7,741 bases of DNA from an uncultured Clostridia bacterium (GCA_937907715.1 CALERM010000220.1:1-7741); one strand, 5' to 3'. Counted from the stretch's first letter, positions 1-6,080 are shown. Numbers and translations are program-made. The notes: generated by a model from the sequence alone, not told the origin.

Positions 1-1
1 T

Positions 2-226
2 ATTCCAAAAAGTTGTGCTTATGCAGTTGCAGCAGAGCAGAAGGCGCGCGTGACGTATGACAACATTCTCCGGCTCAGCGACGACCCGGATGTCAACGAC
101 GTCATCCGTTTCCTTCGTGAGCGCGAGATTGTCCACTTCCAGCGCTTCGGCGAGGCGGTGCAGCTGCTGCGCGAAAAGCTCGACGAGAAAAACGTTTACT
201 ACATGAACCCGGCGCTGATATCGTAA
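2..226 (+). CDS. cotJC: CotJC-like spore coat protein / manganese catalase family, 3' end only
   Basis: This is the last 74 codons of a gene truncated by the left edge of the window, ending in TAA. The tail contains AAEQKAR, then SDDPDV, then FLREREIVHFQRFGEA, which is the C-terminal signature of the CotJC/manganese-catalase family. In that family the Glu of the AAEQKAR helix and the His of REIVHFQRF are two of the dimanganese ligands. Here they are residues 12 and 45 of the fragment, 33 apart, the same separation as Glu148 and His181 in the Lactobacillus enzyme as I recall it. CotJC proteins are spore-coat components made in the mother cell, usually from a cotJA-cotJB-cotJC operon, so the missing 5' part and partners probably lie to the left. 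The first nine codons (IPKSCAYAV) do not resemble the acidic helix I expect before AAEQKAR, so the extreme left end is uncertain. Confidence 0.85.
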   Translation: MPKSCAYAVAAEQKARVTYDNILRLSDDPDVNDVIRFLREREIVHFQRFGEAVQLLREKLDEKNVYYMNPALIS

Positions 227-232
227 CGAAAA

Positions 233-268
233 GGAGTCCGGCAGATTCTGCCGGACTCCCGTTTTTTT
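233..268. terminator. Bidirectional intrinsic terminator between cotJC and the convergent lipoprotein gene
   Basis: A perfect 12-bp stem (GGAGTCCGGCAG at 233-244, CTGCCGGACTCC at 248-259) closes a 3-nt loop. On the plus strand it is followed by CG and seven T (262-268), a strong terminator for cotJC. On the minus strand the same stem is followed by TTTTCGTTA, a shorter T-tract, so it probably also ends the lipoprotein transcript. The minus-strand gene's TAA stop (267-269) is built from this T-tract, so the two genes share one compact 3' element. Confidence 0.9.
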
Positions 269-2651
269 ATTTCTGCTCTGCCATGTAAAGAGACACACGA
301 TTCTGAATCAAAGCCGCCGTCTCGTCGATGTTTTTTGCGCCGGCAAAGTAGGCGGCGCACTCTTCCGAGACGATGGACAAAATGTTCTCGTCGAACGAGT
401 ACACGCTGTGCGTCGAGTCGATCAGGTCCTTGACAATCTGATACTGCTCGGGCGTGATGGCGTACACGTCGACGGTCTCGTTGTAAAAGCCGACTGTGTA
501 AAGAATCACGCGGATGGGCTCTGCGTTGGCGTCCAGAACCATATCGCCGTTTTCATCCGTGACGTATTCCTGCTTCATTGCTTCCGCAGCTTTTTTGTTA
601 AAAGCGGAATTTAGCATCGGGAAGCCGGTCTGCACCAGCTGTACGTCTTCCGACAGAAGCGAACGGATGAAGCCCCACGCGCCGTCCTTGTCCTTGCAGG
701 CGGTCGTCATCGCGATTGAGCCGAGCGGCAGAAAGCCGCAGCCGTAGCCGCCGCTCACGCCGGGGTAGCCGACAAAGTCGGCGTCATTTTCCATTGCCTC
801 CAGTTGATAGTAAATATCGTCAAAGCCGGAGAAGGCGATGTTTGCCAGAAGCTGCTGCTTTTGCCCCACGCGGCGGTAATCGCTGCGATAATTGTCGAAG
901 TCAAAGTTCGTCGCGTCGAATTCCGCCGGGAAGGAATCTGCAAATGAGAGGAGGGACTTGAATGCGTCCGTTTCAAAGCTGCACGTACCGGACTCCCAGT
1001 CGACAAACTGCGAAAGAGAGCTTGCCATACAGGCAAAGACAACGGTGTCTTTCGTGTAGTCAACATTGAAAACGGTTGCGTCGGCGGGAAGCTTTTTCAT
1101 CGCGTCTTTCATCGCGTCCAGCGTCCACGCGTCGTATCCGCCGACAATTTCGTGCTTTCCGGCTGCGCCGACGACGGAGAAGGCGGTGGGCATCTGATAG
1201 AGCTTCCCGTCTGTCTTGACAGCGTCCAGCACGTTGCGGTTGAGCTTATCCTCCGACAATGCGCTGTCTGCTTGCAGGAAGGGCAGCAGGTCCTCCAGAA
1301 AGCCCTTCGCGGCGTACTGCGCAACGGGAAGCTCGGTGGCAGTGAAATCAATCAGATCTGGCAGATTGCCGGAGAGCAGCTCTGTATTGAGCTTGGTGAT
1401 CGCGGGGGAGGAGTCTTTGGTGTAAGAGCCGGGGCTTGCAATGACCTCGCTGTACTGCGAGTAGTCGAGAACCTCGATGCGGTATGTATCGTTTTCCCGG
1501 TTGAATCTCGCGATCTGCTGGCGAAGGGACTGGCTTAAAGAAAGCGTTGCCAGCGTCAGAATGGTCTTCTCGGGCAGCGTGGATGCGTCCACGGGGTGGA
1601 GCGTGTAGAGTCCGTAGGTCCTGTCGACGCCTTCATTCTGCGTACATAGAAGCACCTGCAGGTCGCCGTTTTCACCTACATCCATGCTCACCAGGTCGGT
1701 AGCATCGAGGTCGCAGTCGAGAAGCGTGACGATTTTCGATTTCTCCTGCGAGGCGAAATCATAGCGGTAAATGGTTCCACTGCCGTCGAAGAGATAGAAT
1801 CCGCCGCCGTTGGAGTCCGCGAACACGTCCCATGCGTCGATGGGAAGCGAGAGCGTTTCGCCCCAGTCGAGCTTCTCCGCGTCGATTTCTGCAAAGTCCA
1901 TGCCGTCGGAATCGTTATAGAACAAAACGCCGGTCTTGCCTGCATCCAGCGTGGCAGGATTGCCGTATGTTCCGTCCTGTGTGAGCGTTTTAAGAAGCTT
2001 GCCGGTCTCGTCAAAAATATAGATCGTGCTGGAATAGTCCGCGCAGATCAGGTGCCCTACATCATCCATCGCGAGGTACTGAAGAACGACGTCCGAGGCG
2101 TTCAGACCGCTGCCGCTAAAATCGGCGCGAATGGTTTCCTGCAGTGTGCCGTCAGAGGAAAGGTGGACGAACGACCAGATGGAATCGCCATCCTGCGGTT
2201 CCTGTTCGAACGTCTGACAGACCGCCCAGACAGAGCCGTCTGCCGCCTTTGCCAGCGCGTTCACCTGCGGCGTTCCGCAGCCTTCTACGGAGAGCTCCAG
2301 CGTCTGGACTTCGCCGGTGGCTAAATCTTCTCGGTAGAGTGTGCTTATATAGCTGCGGTAGCCGTAGACCGCGCCGGTTGCCTCGTCGACCTCCTGCGTG
2401 GTCTGGTCGCTCGGATTCATTGCCGCGAGAAAGAGCGCGCCGCCCGTGAAGACAGACGACTGCACCGTATCCAGACCAGCCGGTAGTTGGAGGCTGGACG
2501 CCTGATAGGCTGTTTTCGCTGTGTCCTCCGATCCGCCATCGGTGGAGGCGGTCGGCGCTTGGCTGTCCGGCTGGGATTTGTTTTTCACGCAGCCGGTAAA
2601 CAGCGCCAGTGCCAGCGCAAAAAAGAGTGTCAAAGCCAAAAATCGTTTCAT
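267..2651 (-). CDS. Large lipoprotein: N-terminal beta-rich (propeller-like) region plus extracellular solute-binding domain
   Basis: A 794-residue secreted lipoprotein. Residues 1-20 are a signal peptide (Lys-Arg, then a Leu/Ala/Phe core) ending in a lipobox LFTGC, with Cys21 as the predicted lipidated residue. A Ser/Thr/Asp-rich linker follows (about 22-48). Residues 50-355 hold repeated short motifs such as AADGSVWAV, DDVGHLICAD and GENGDLQVLL, typical of WD/NHL-like beta-propeller or YncE-type blades. From about 362 the sequence becomes a family-1 solute-binding protein: TILTLATLS, a RFNRENDTYRIEV strand-helix, NLPDLIDF, GKLYQMPTAF, and GCGFLPLGSIAMT near 637-650. Ordinary binding proteins are about 400-450 residues, so the extra half is the propeller-like part. 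GAAAGGAG at 2661-2668 sits 9 nt before the ATG and supports this start. No ABC permease or ATPase is adjacent, so it may be an orphan binding protein or a surface sensor. The ligand cannot be told from sequence. Confidence 0.85.
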   Translation of the reverse strand: MKRFLALTLFFALALALFTGCVKNKSQPDSQAPTASTDGGSEDTAKTAYQASSLQLPAGLDTVQSSVFTGGALFLAAMNPSDQTTQEVDEATGAVYGYRSYISTLYREDLATGEVQTLELSVEGCGTPQVNALAKAADGSVWAVCQTFEQEPQDGDSIWSFVHLSSDGTLQETIRADFSGSGLNASDVVLQYLAMDDVGHLICADYSSTIYIFDETGKLLKTLTQDGTYGNPATLDAGKTGVLFYNDSDGMDFAEIDAEKLDWGETLSLPIDAWDVFADSNGGGFYLFDGSGTIYRYDFASQEKSKIVTLLDCDLDATDLVSMDVGENGDLQVLLCTQNEGVDRTYGLYTLHPVDASTLPEKTILTLATLSLSQSLRQQIARFNRENDTYRIEVLDYSQYSEVIASPGSYTKDSSPAITKLNTELLSGNLPDLIDFTATELPVAQYAAKGFLEDLLPFLQADSALSEDKLNRNVLDAVKTDGKLYQMPTAFSVVGAAGKHEIVGGYDAWTLDAMKDAMKKLPADATVFNVDYTKDTVVFACMASSLSQFVDWESGTCSFETDAFKSLLSFADSFPAEFDATNFDFDNYRSDYRRVGQKQQLLANIAFSGFDDIYYQLEAMENDADFVGYPGVSGGYGCGFLPLGSIAMTTACKDKDGAWGFIRSLLSEDVQLVQTGFPMLNSAFNKKAAEAMKQEYVTDENGDMVLDANAEPIRVILYTVGFYNETVDVYAITPEQYQIVKDLIDSTHSVYSFDENILSIVSEECAAYFAGAKNIDETAALIQNRVSLYMAEQK

Positions 2652-2677
2652 ATGGAATGCTCCTTTCTTGTGGGAGC

Positions 2678-2705
2678 ATCATACCAGATAATTTTGCGTT
2701 TTCCA
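2678..2705 (-). promoter_or_regulatory. Sigma-A promoter with extended -10 for the lipoprotein gene
   Basis: On the minus strand a TATGAT -10 box (2678-2683) is preceded by TGG, giving the extended -10 form TGnTATGAT. The best -35 is TGGAAA (2700-2705), 16 nt upstream and only 4/6 to consensus, which fits an extended -10 promoter. The predicted start near 2671 leaves a leader of about 20 nt that is almost entirely the ribosome binding site. It lies between the terminator of the upstream gene and this gene, so the lipoprotein is probably transcribed alone. Confidence 0.6.
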
Positions 2706-2710
2706 CGTTT

Positions 2711-2743
2711 TTAAGCAAAGCTTAAGAAAAGCTTCAGCAAAGC
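2711..2743. repeat. Short inverted and direct repeats upstream of the lipoprotein promoter
   Basis: TTAAGC-AAA-GCTTAA (2711-2725) is a perfect 6-bp inverted repeat just upstream of the -35 box. AGCAAAGC occurs at 2714-2721 and again at 2736-2743, 22 bp apart, close to two helical turns. The position suits an operator or UP-like element, but no known binding consensus was recognised. Confidence 0.35.
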
Positions 2744-2745
2744 CC

Positions 2746-2778
2746 AAAAAACGCCTCCCGCCGCAGCGGGAGGCGTTT
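2746..2778 (-). terminator. Intrinsic terminator of the TPR/LRR protein gene
   Basis: A 13-bp perfect stem (2749-2761 with 2766-2778) rich in GC around a CGCA loop is followed on the minus strand by a run of T (complement of 2746-2751). It begins 9 nt past the TGA stop of the leucine-rich-repeat gene and separates it from the lipoprotein gene. On the plus strand the T-run is short (TTTGTGTG), so termination should be mainly in the minus direction. Confidence 0.92.
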
Positions 2779-2787
2779 GTGTGACGG

Positions 2788-4473
2788 TCAGGATGCGCTG
2801 GTTTCCGGCTTGTACTGCGGATTGTAGTTTACAATTCTGCCCAGGTCCTGCAGCGCCTTGACCTGCGCTTCGTCGACGGGGTTATCCCAGAGGTCGAGCT
2901 GCGTCAGAAGCGGGCAGTCCTCAAGCCCGGAAATGTCGGAAATCTGGTTATAGTCGGCGAAGATGTAGTTGAGACTCGGAAGACCCTTCAAAGGCGAAAG
3001 ATCGGTAAGCTTGTTGTTGCTGACGTCGATGCGCACCAGCTTGCAGTTCGCCGCATCAAACGCAGGAAGCGCTTCGATCTGGTTGTCGCTGGCGAGGAAA
3101 TACGTCAGCTCCGGAAGCCCGGCGAGAACCGAAACATCCTTGACCTGATTGCTGGAAATGTCCAGAACAGACAGGTTGACGCAGTCTGACAGCACGGAGA
3201 TATCCGAAATATTGTTGTTAGAGGCGTACAGCTCCTGAAGCGATGTGTTGCCCGCAAGGCTCGACAGACGAGAAACGCCGCAGTTTTCAATATGCAGCCG
3301 CTCCAGGGCAAGGCAGCTGTTGAGATAGGTGATCGACTTGACAGGGTTGTTGGTCAGGTAGAGGTCTTCGAGCTGCGTGAGCGCCGTGATGGCGGTCAGG
3401 TCCGTGACGGAGTTGTTCGTCAGATCGAGATAGGTGAGGTTCGAAAGTCCGACGAGATTGTTGATCGATGTGACGGCACAGTTCTCCAGAATCAGCTTCT
3501 GAAGCTCCGGCAGCGTGCCGATTGCTTCGAGCGTCGATGTGGGAAGCGTCGAGCCGGAGAGATCAAGCGTTTTGAGCGTCGTCAGCTGCGGCAGGACGGA
3601 AAAATCAAGCCCCGTCGCGTTCTGGATGGTCAGCGATGTGAGACCTGCAAAGCGCGTCAGATCGGAAAGATCTTCGACGCCCTCGGGGAGAACCAGCTCT
3701 TCAATTTCCCACAGCTCGTCAGACATGATCGTATCCGAAGCGCGCTTCCCGAGCAGCTCGCGGATGTAGCTATCCAGTGCGGCGTCCGAAAGCGTGACCT
3801 CTTCGACGACGCTTCCGATCGTGTAGCCTGCGTAGACCGCGTCACTCACCAGACCGTTTTCCGCGACGGTGACGGCGACGACCTTGCTGTCTCCGGCAGC
3901 AAGCGTTACCGGACCTTCGTAGGCGTCGGTCAGGATGGACGGGTAGTCGAGATTCACGGCGAGATATGCCTGTCCGCCGGTCGCGGAGACAGAGACGTCA
4001 ATGTATTCGCTGTAATAGCCGCTTTCGGGGGACAGAACCGGCGCACGCGGTCGCAAGGCATCGATCTGCGCTTTCACATCACTGCTGGTGATGCGATCTA
4101 ACATCTGTTCGGCATCCAGAATTTTGTCCTGCGCGATGTAGGTCTTCGAGAGCGCGACGTAGAGCTGCACAGATTCCGGGTTATTGGTGATGGCACTGAC
4201 GAGGGTGTATTCCGCCTTCGTGTAGTTGCCGCTGTTGATGTATGCCTGCGCGAGGCGCACGGGAAGATTTGCGTTCTGCGGGTCAAGCTTACAGGCGGTC
4301 TCATAGAGCGAAACCGCGCGGTTATAGCGCCCGGCGTCGTAGAAGTGGTCGCCCCAGTATGCAAAGACGCTCATGGTGAGGTCCGGGCGCTGCACCAGCA
4401 AAAACCAGCATGCTGCGCCGATGATTGCTACAACCAGCAGCACAATCAGAAAAATCTTCAGAATATACTTCAT
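2788..4473 (-). CDS. Membrane-anchored TPR / CHB_HEX_C-like / leucine-rich-repeat protein
   Basis: A 561-residue protein. Residues 5-27 form one hydrophobic segment after a short basic start, most likely an uncleaved anchor with the rest outside the cell. Residues 34-128 hold two clear and one weaker TPR unit (GDHFYDAGRYNRAVSLYETA; AQAYINSGNYTKAEYTL; SKTYIAQDKILDAEQML). Residues 144-219 resemble a CHB_HEX_C_1 beta domain: SPESGYYSEYIDVSVS, YEGPVTLAAG, then GLVSDAVYAGYTI. Residues 257-545 hold twelve leucine-rich repeats with LxxLxLxxN cores near 278, 300, 324, 346, 368, 390, 412, 434, 456, 479, 501 and 523. The spacing is almost always 22, the internalin/SDS22 type. All three modules are protein- or glycan-binding and no catalytic motif is seen, so a surface interaction or envelope scaffold role is inferred. 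AGGAGC at 4481-4486 supports the start. No LPXTG or other sorting signal is present at the C-terminus. Confidence 0.85.
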   Translation of the reverse strand: MKYILKIFLIVLLVVAIIGAACWFLLVQRPDLTMSVFAYWGDHFYDAGRYNRAVSLYETACKLDPQNANLPVRLAQAYINSGNYTKAEYTLVSAITNNPESVQLYVALSKTYIAQDKILDAEQMLDRITSSDVKAQIDALRPRAPVLSPESGYYSEYIDVSVSATGGQAYLAVNLDYPSILTDAYEGPVTLAAGDSKVVAVTVAENGLVSDAVYAGYTIGSVVEEVTLSDAALDSYIRELLGKRASDTIMSDELWEIEELVLPEGVEDLSDLTRFAGLTSLTIQNATGLDFSVLPQLTTLKTLDLSGSTLPTSTLEAIGTLPELQKLILENCAVTSINNLVGLSNLTYLDLTNNSVTDLTAITALTQLEDLYLTNNPVKSITYLNSCLALERLHIENCGVSRLSSLAGNTSLQELYASNNNISDISVLSDCVNLSVLDISSNQVKDVSVLAGLPELTYFLASDNQIEALPAFDAANCKLVRIDVSNNKLTDLSPLKGLPSLNYIFADYNQISDISGLEDCPLLTQLDLWDNPVDEAQVKALQDLGRIVNYNPQYKPETSAS

Positions 4474-4510
4474 AGCAAAAGCTCCTGACAGCGAAGTTAT
4501 ACTGATATTC

Positions 4511-4664
4511 CATAAAAAGCTTTAATTCGCAGAATTGAAGTTTTTCATAGGAAGATCATTATGAGACGAGATTCCGTGATTTTTCTAAAATCATGGAATC
4601 GGTTACGCCAAAGGCGGAACCTTTCTGGTGAAAGAATTGAATCAGAAAATAGTATTACAATTTG
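4511..4664 (-). ncRNA. Candidate structured leader RNA or small RNA upstream of the TPR/LRR gene
   Basis: Reading from the predicted minus-strand start near 4664 there are three abutting hairpins. They are CTTTC-ACCA-GAAAG (4634-4621), a 9-bp stem with one mismatch around TTT (4621-4601, sharing one base with the first), and a 14-bp stem with one G-U pair around a 3-nt loop (4600-4570). A fourth, weaker hairpin (4540-4520, 9 bp with one mismatch, TGC loop) is followed by C and five T (down to 4511), resembling a weak intrinsic terminator. About 40 nt later comes the AGGAGC ribosome binding site. The arrangement (strong promoter, structured domain, terminator-like hairpin, ORF) is that of an attenuated leader or cis-regulatory RNA, but it could equally be a free RNA of about 150 nt. 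I could not match it to any riboswitch class I know. No transcription evidence exists here. Confidence 0.4.
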
Positions 4665-4670
4665 TCATCT

Positions 4671-4699
4671 ATTATAAAGCTTTCTCAAAAGCGTGTCAA
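4671..4699 (-). promoter_or_regulatory. Exact-consensus sigma-A promoter reading toward the TPR/LRR gene
   Basis: On the minus strand TTGACA (4694-4699), a 17-nt spacer (4677-4693) and TATAAT (4671-4676) match the vegetative consensus at all twelve hexamer positions with the ideal spacing. The predicted start is near 4664, giving a leader of about 190 nt before the ATG at 4473. A second TTGACA lies 17 bp farther upstream (4711-4716) without a matching -10 box, so TTGACA is directly repeated here. The promoter is back to back with the sigma-E promoter of spoIID, with about 20 bp between the two -35 elements. Confidence 0.8.
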
Positions 4700-4718
4700 G
4701 CGCGGCGTTATGTCAAAC

Positions 4719-4748
4719 GGCATATTTGCATCCGCACGGTCATACGAT
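4719..4748 (+). promoter_or_regulatory. Sigma-E (mother-cell) promoter of spoIID
   Basis: GGCATATT (4719-4726), 14 nt, then CATACGAT (4741-4748) closely matches the SigE consensus of the Bacillus/Clostridium sporulation system (about KCATATT, 13-15 nt, CATACAAT), with one mismatch in the -10. The predicted start near 4755 lies just before the ribosome binding site, leaving a leader of about 15 nt. spoIID is a known member of the SigE regulon, so the promoter and the gene identity support each other. Confidence 0.85.
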
Positions 4749-4756
4749 GGAGCAAA

Positions 4757-4763
4757 AAGGAGG
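4757..4763 (+). promoter_or_regulatory. Ribosome binding site that sets the spoIID start
   Basis: AAGGAGG lies 6 nt before ATG at 4770. The open frame extends upstream to an ATG at 4662, but that start has no Shine-Dalgarno and lies upstream of the SigE -10 box, so it would not be in the transcript. This site and the promoter fix the start at 4770. Confidence 0.85.
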
Positions 4764-4769
4764 GATGGC

Positions 4770-5795
4770 ATGAAGACCATTGCGATGTGCGCGCTGCTGG
4801 CGGCGCTGGCGTTCGGGCTGCTGCCCGGAAATCACGAAGAAGCCGCAGTTCCGGACGAGGGACTTGTGCTGCTGGTCGAAACGCAGCAGGACGCAGAGGC
4901 GCCTCAGAAAGCATCTTCTACGCGGCAGAACCAATCGGAGAAAGCCGCTGTGCAAACAGCGCCGGACGCACAGACGGTCCGCTTGCTTGATGGCAGCACG
5001 GTGACGGAGCTTTCCATGGAGGAGTATCTGACAGGCGTACTGCTCAGCGAAATGCCGGCAGACTTTGCGCTTGATGCACGCAAAGCGCAGGCAGTTGCGG
5101 CGCGGACGTTTACCTGCCGGAAGCTCTTGCGACCGAAGCACGAAAATGCGGACGTCTGCGCGGACTTTTCCTGCTGTCAGGCGTGGACAAGCCGGGAGCA
5201 GCTGCGGCAGAAGTATGGGGAATCCTTTGATTCGGTCTGGAGCGCGGCGCGCGAGGCGGTCCGGCAGACGGCAGGGGAGGTTTTGACGTATGATGGGCAG
5301 CTGATTGACGCGGTCTATTTTTCCTGCTCCGGCGGGGCAACGGAAGCGGCGGTTGCCGTCTGGGGGACGGATGTGCCGTATCTGCAGGCGGTAGAAAGCC
5401 CGGGGGAGGAGGCTGCGCCGCGCTTTTCCTCGCGGGCGATCTTCTCGCCGGAGGAATTCTCACAGCGGCTCATGCAGGAAAGCCCGGATGTGCAGTTGCG
5501 CGGAAGCCCGGACACCTGGCTCGGGGAGACGACAAGAAGCGCGGGCGGCGGCGTGGCGGCATGCTGCATCGCAGGCTTCTCGTTTTCCGGTACGCAGCTG
5601 CGGCGGATGTTTGCGCTGAACTCCACAAGGTTTACGCTTTCCTATCAGGACGGGAACTTCGTCTTCGATGTGACCGGCTTCGGACATCGGGTGGGTATGA
5701 GCCAGTACGGCGCGCAGACGATGGCGCAGCTCGGCTTTTCCTACCGGACCATTCTGCAGTATTATTATCAGGGTGCGGAACTGGAAAAAGCATAA
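4770..5795 (+). CDS. spoIID: Stage II sporulation protein D, peptidoglycan lytic transglycosylase
   Basis: A 341-residue member of the SpoIID/LytB family. With SpoIIM and SpoIIP, SpoIID drives septal peptidoglycan hydrolysis and membrane migration during engulfment; it cleaves denuded glycan strands in the mother cell. Residues 1-19 are a hydrophobic signal/anchor, 20-68 an acidic, low-complexity linker, and about 69-341 the enzyme. MEEYLTGVLLSEMPADF (83-99) carries the expected catalytic Glu94. KAQAVAARTF (105-114), YFSCSGGATE (183-192) and GHRVGMSQYGAQTMAQLG (305-322) are family signatures. The expected zinc site is present as His124, Cys130, Cys135 and Cys136. In the structures I remember the third position is His, so Cys135 would be a substitution. 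The protein has eight cysteines, including a Cys265-Cys266 pair. It has a SigE promoter and no obvious terminator of its own, and is convergent with secG. Confidence 0.93.
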   Translation: MKTIAMCALLAALAFGLLPGNHEEAAVPDEGLVLLVETQQDAEAPQKASSTRQNQSEKAAVQTAPDAQTVRLLDGSTVTELSMEEYLTGVLLSEMPADFALDARKAQAVAARTFTCRKLLRPKHENADVCADFSCCQAWTSREQLRQKYGESFDSVWSAAREAVRQTAGEVLTYDGQLIDAVYFSCSGGATEAAVAVWGTDVPYLQAVESPGEEAAPRFSSRAIFSPEEFSQRLMQESPDVQLRGSPDTWLGETTRSAGGGVAACCIAGFSFSGTQLRRMFALNSTRFTLSYQDGNFVFDVTGFGHRVGMSQYGAQTMAQLGFSYRTILQYYYQGAELEKA

Positions 5796-5824
5796 AAAAT
5801 CTGCCCCGAAGAACCGGAGCAGAT
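5794..5824 (-). terminator. Intrinsic terminator of secG, overlapping the spoIID stop codon
   Basis: On the minus strand ATCTGCTCCG pairs with CGGGGCAGAT (10 bp with one G-U pair, 5799-5824) around a GTTCTT loop and is followed by six T (complement of 5794-5799). It lies 15 nt past the secG stop. Its T-tract overlaps the TAA stop of spoIID (5793-5795). Read on the plus strand the stem has a C-A mismatch and is followed by CGAAAAATC with no T-run, so it should not work well for spoIID. Confidence 0.88.
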
Positions 5825-5838
5825 CGAAAAATCTACAA

Positions 5839-6075
5839 TTAGAACAGGTTCAGAACGAAGGTCAGGACCAGGAACGCAGCGCCGATCCACTTGGTAGCGC
5901 CTGCGAGCTTTGCGTCGAGCGCCTTGGACTTGTTCTTACCCATGAAGCTGTTGTCGCCGCCAGCGATGGCAGAGGACAGACCCGAGCTTTTGCCGGACTG
6001 AAGCGTCACAATGGCAACCAAAGCGATGGCGAGAATCACCTGAATAATCGTCAGAACAGTGTGAAGAGCAGTCAT
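5839..6075 (-). CDS. secG: Preprotein translocase subunit SecG
   Basis: A 78-residue SecG, the small accessory subunit of the SecYEG channel, in the cytoplasmic membrane. It has the two expected membrane segments: about residues 4-24, ending in IVTLQ, and 58-77 (TKWIGAAFLVLTFVLNLF). Between them is the conserved loop QSGKSSGLSSAIAGG. Length and topology are normal for Gram-positive SecG. The frame is open upstream to 6138, but GGAGG at 6081-6085 lies 5 nt before the ATG at 6075, and the upstream residues are hydrophilic and not SecG-like, so 6075 is chosen. It is the first gene after prfB on the same strand, has its own promoter and is closed by a strong terminator. The rnr-smpB genes that often follow secG in Gram-positives are absent here. 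Confidence 0.95.
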   Translation of the reverse strand: MTALHTVLTIIQVILAIALVAIVTLQSGKSSGLSSAIAGGDNSFMGKNKSKALDAKLAGATKWIGAAFLVLTFVLNLF

Positions 6076-6080
6076 AATTT

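Noticed and set aside
2152..2718. Alternative 188-codon minus-strand frame over the lipoprotein's 5' end
   Set aside because: Basic, low-complexity product in a shifted frame; its start lies upstream of the predicted promoter and the lipoprotein frame has signal peptide, lipobox and ribosome binding site.
3292..4101. A 269-codon open frame on the plus strand opposite the TPR/LRR gene
   Set aside because: It is the antisense shadow of a GC-rich repeated gene; the product is Arg-rich with no recognisable domain and no ribosome binding site, whereas the minus-strand frame has clear repeats, anchor and start.
4570..4600. The 14-bp hairpin as a transcription terminator
   Set aside because: Neither strand has a T-run after the stem (GGTTACG on plus, TCGTCTC on minus); it fits better as a leader structure.
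4662..4769. N-terminal extension of SpoIID by 36 residues
   Set aside because: The SigE -10 box and the AAGGAGG site both lie inside or after this stretch, and the residues do not form part of a signal peptide.
4474..4769. Known riboswitch classes (TPP, SAM, cobalamin, c-di-GMP, glycine, lysine, purine) for the leader
   Set aside because: None of their conserved core motifs could be found on either strand by reading; a covariance search would be decisive.
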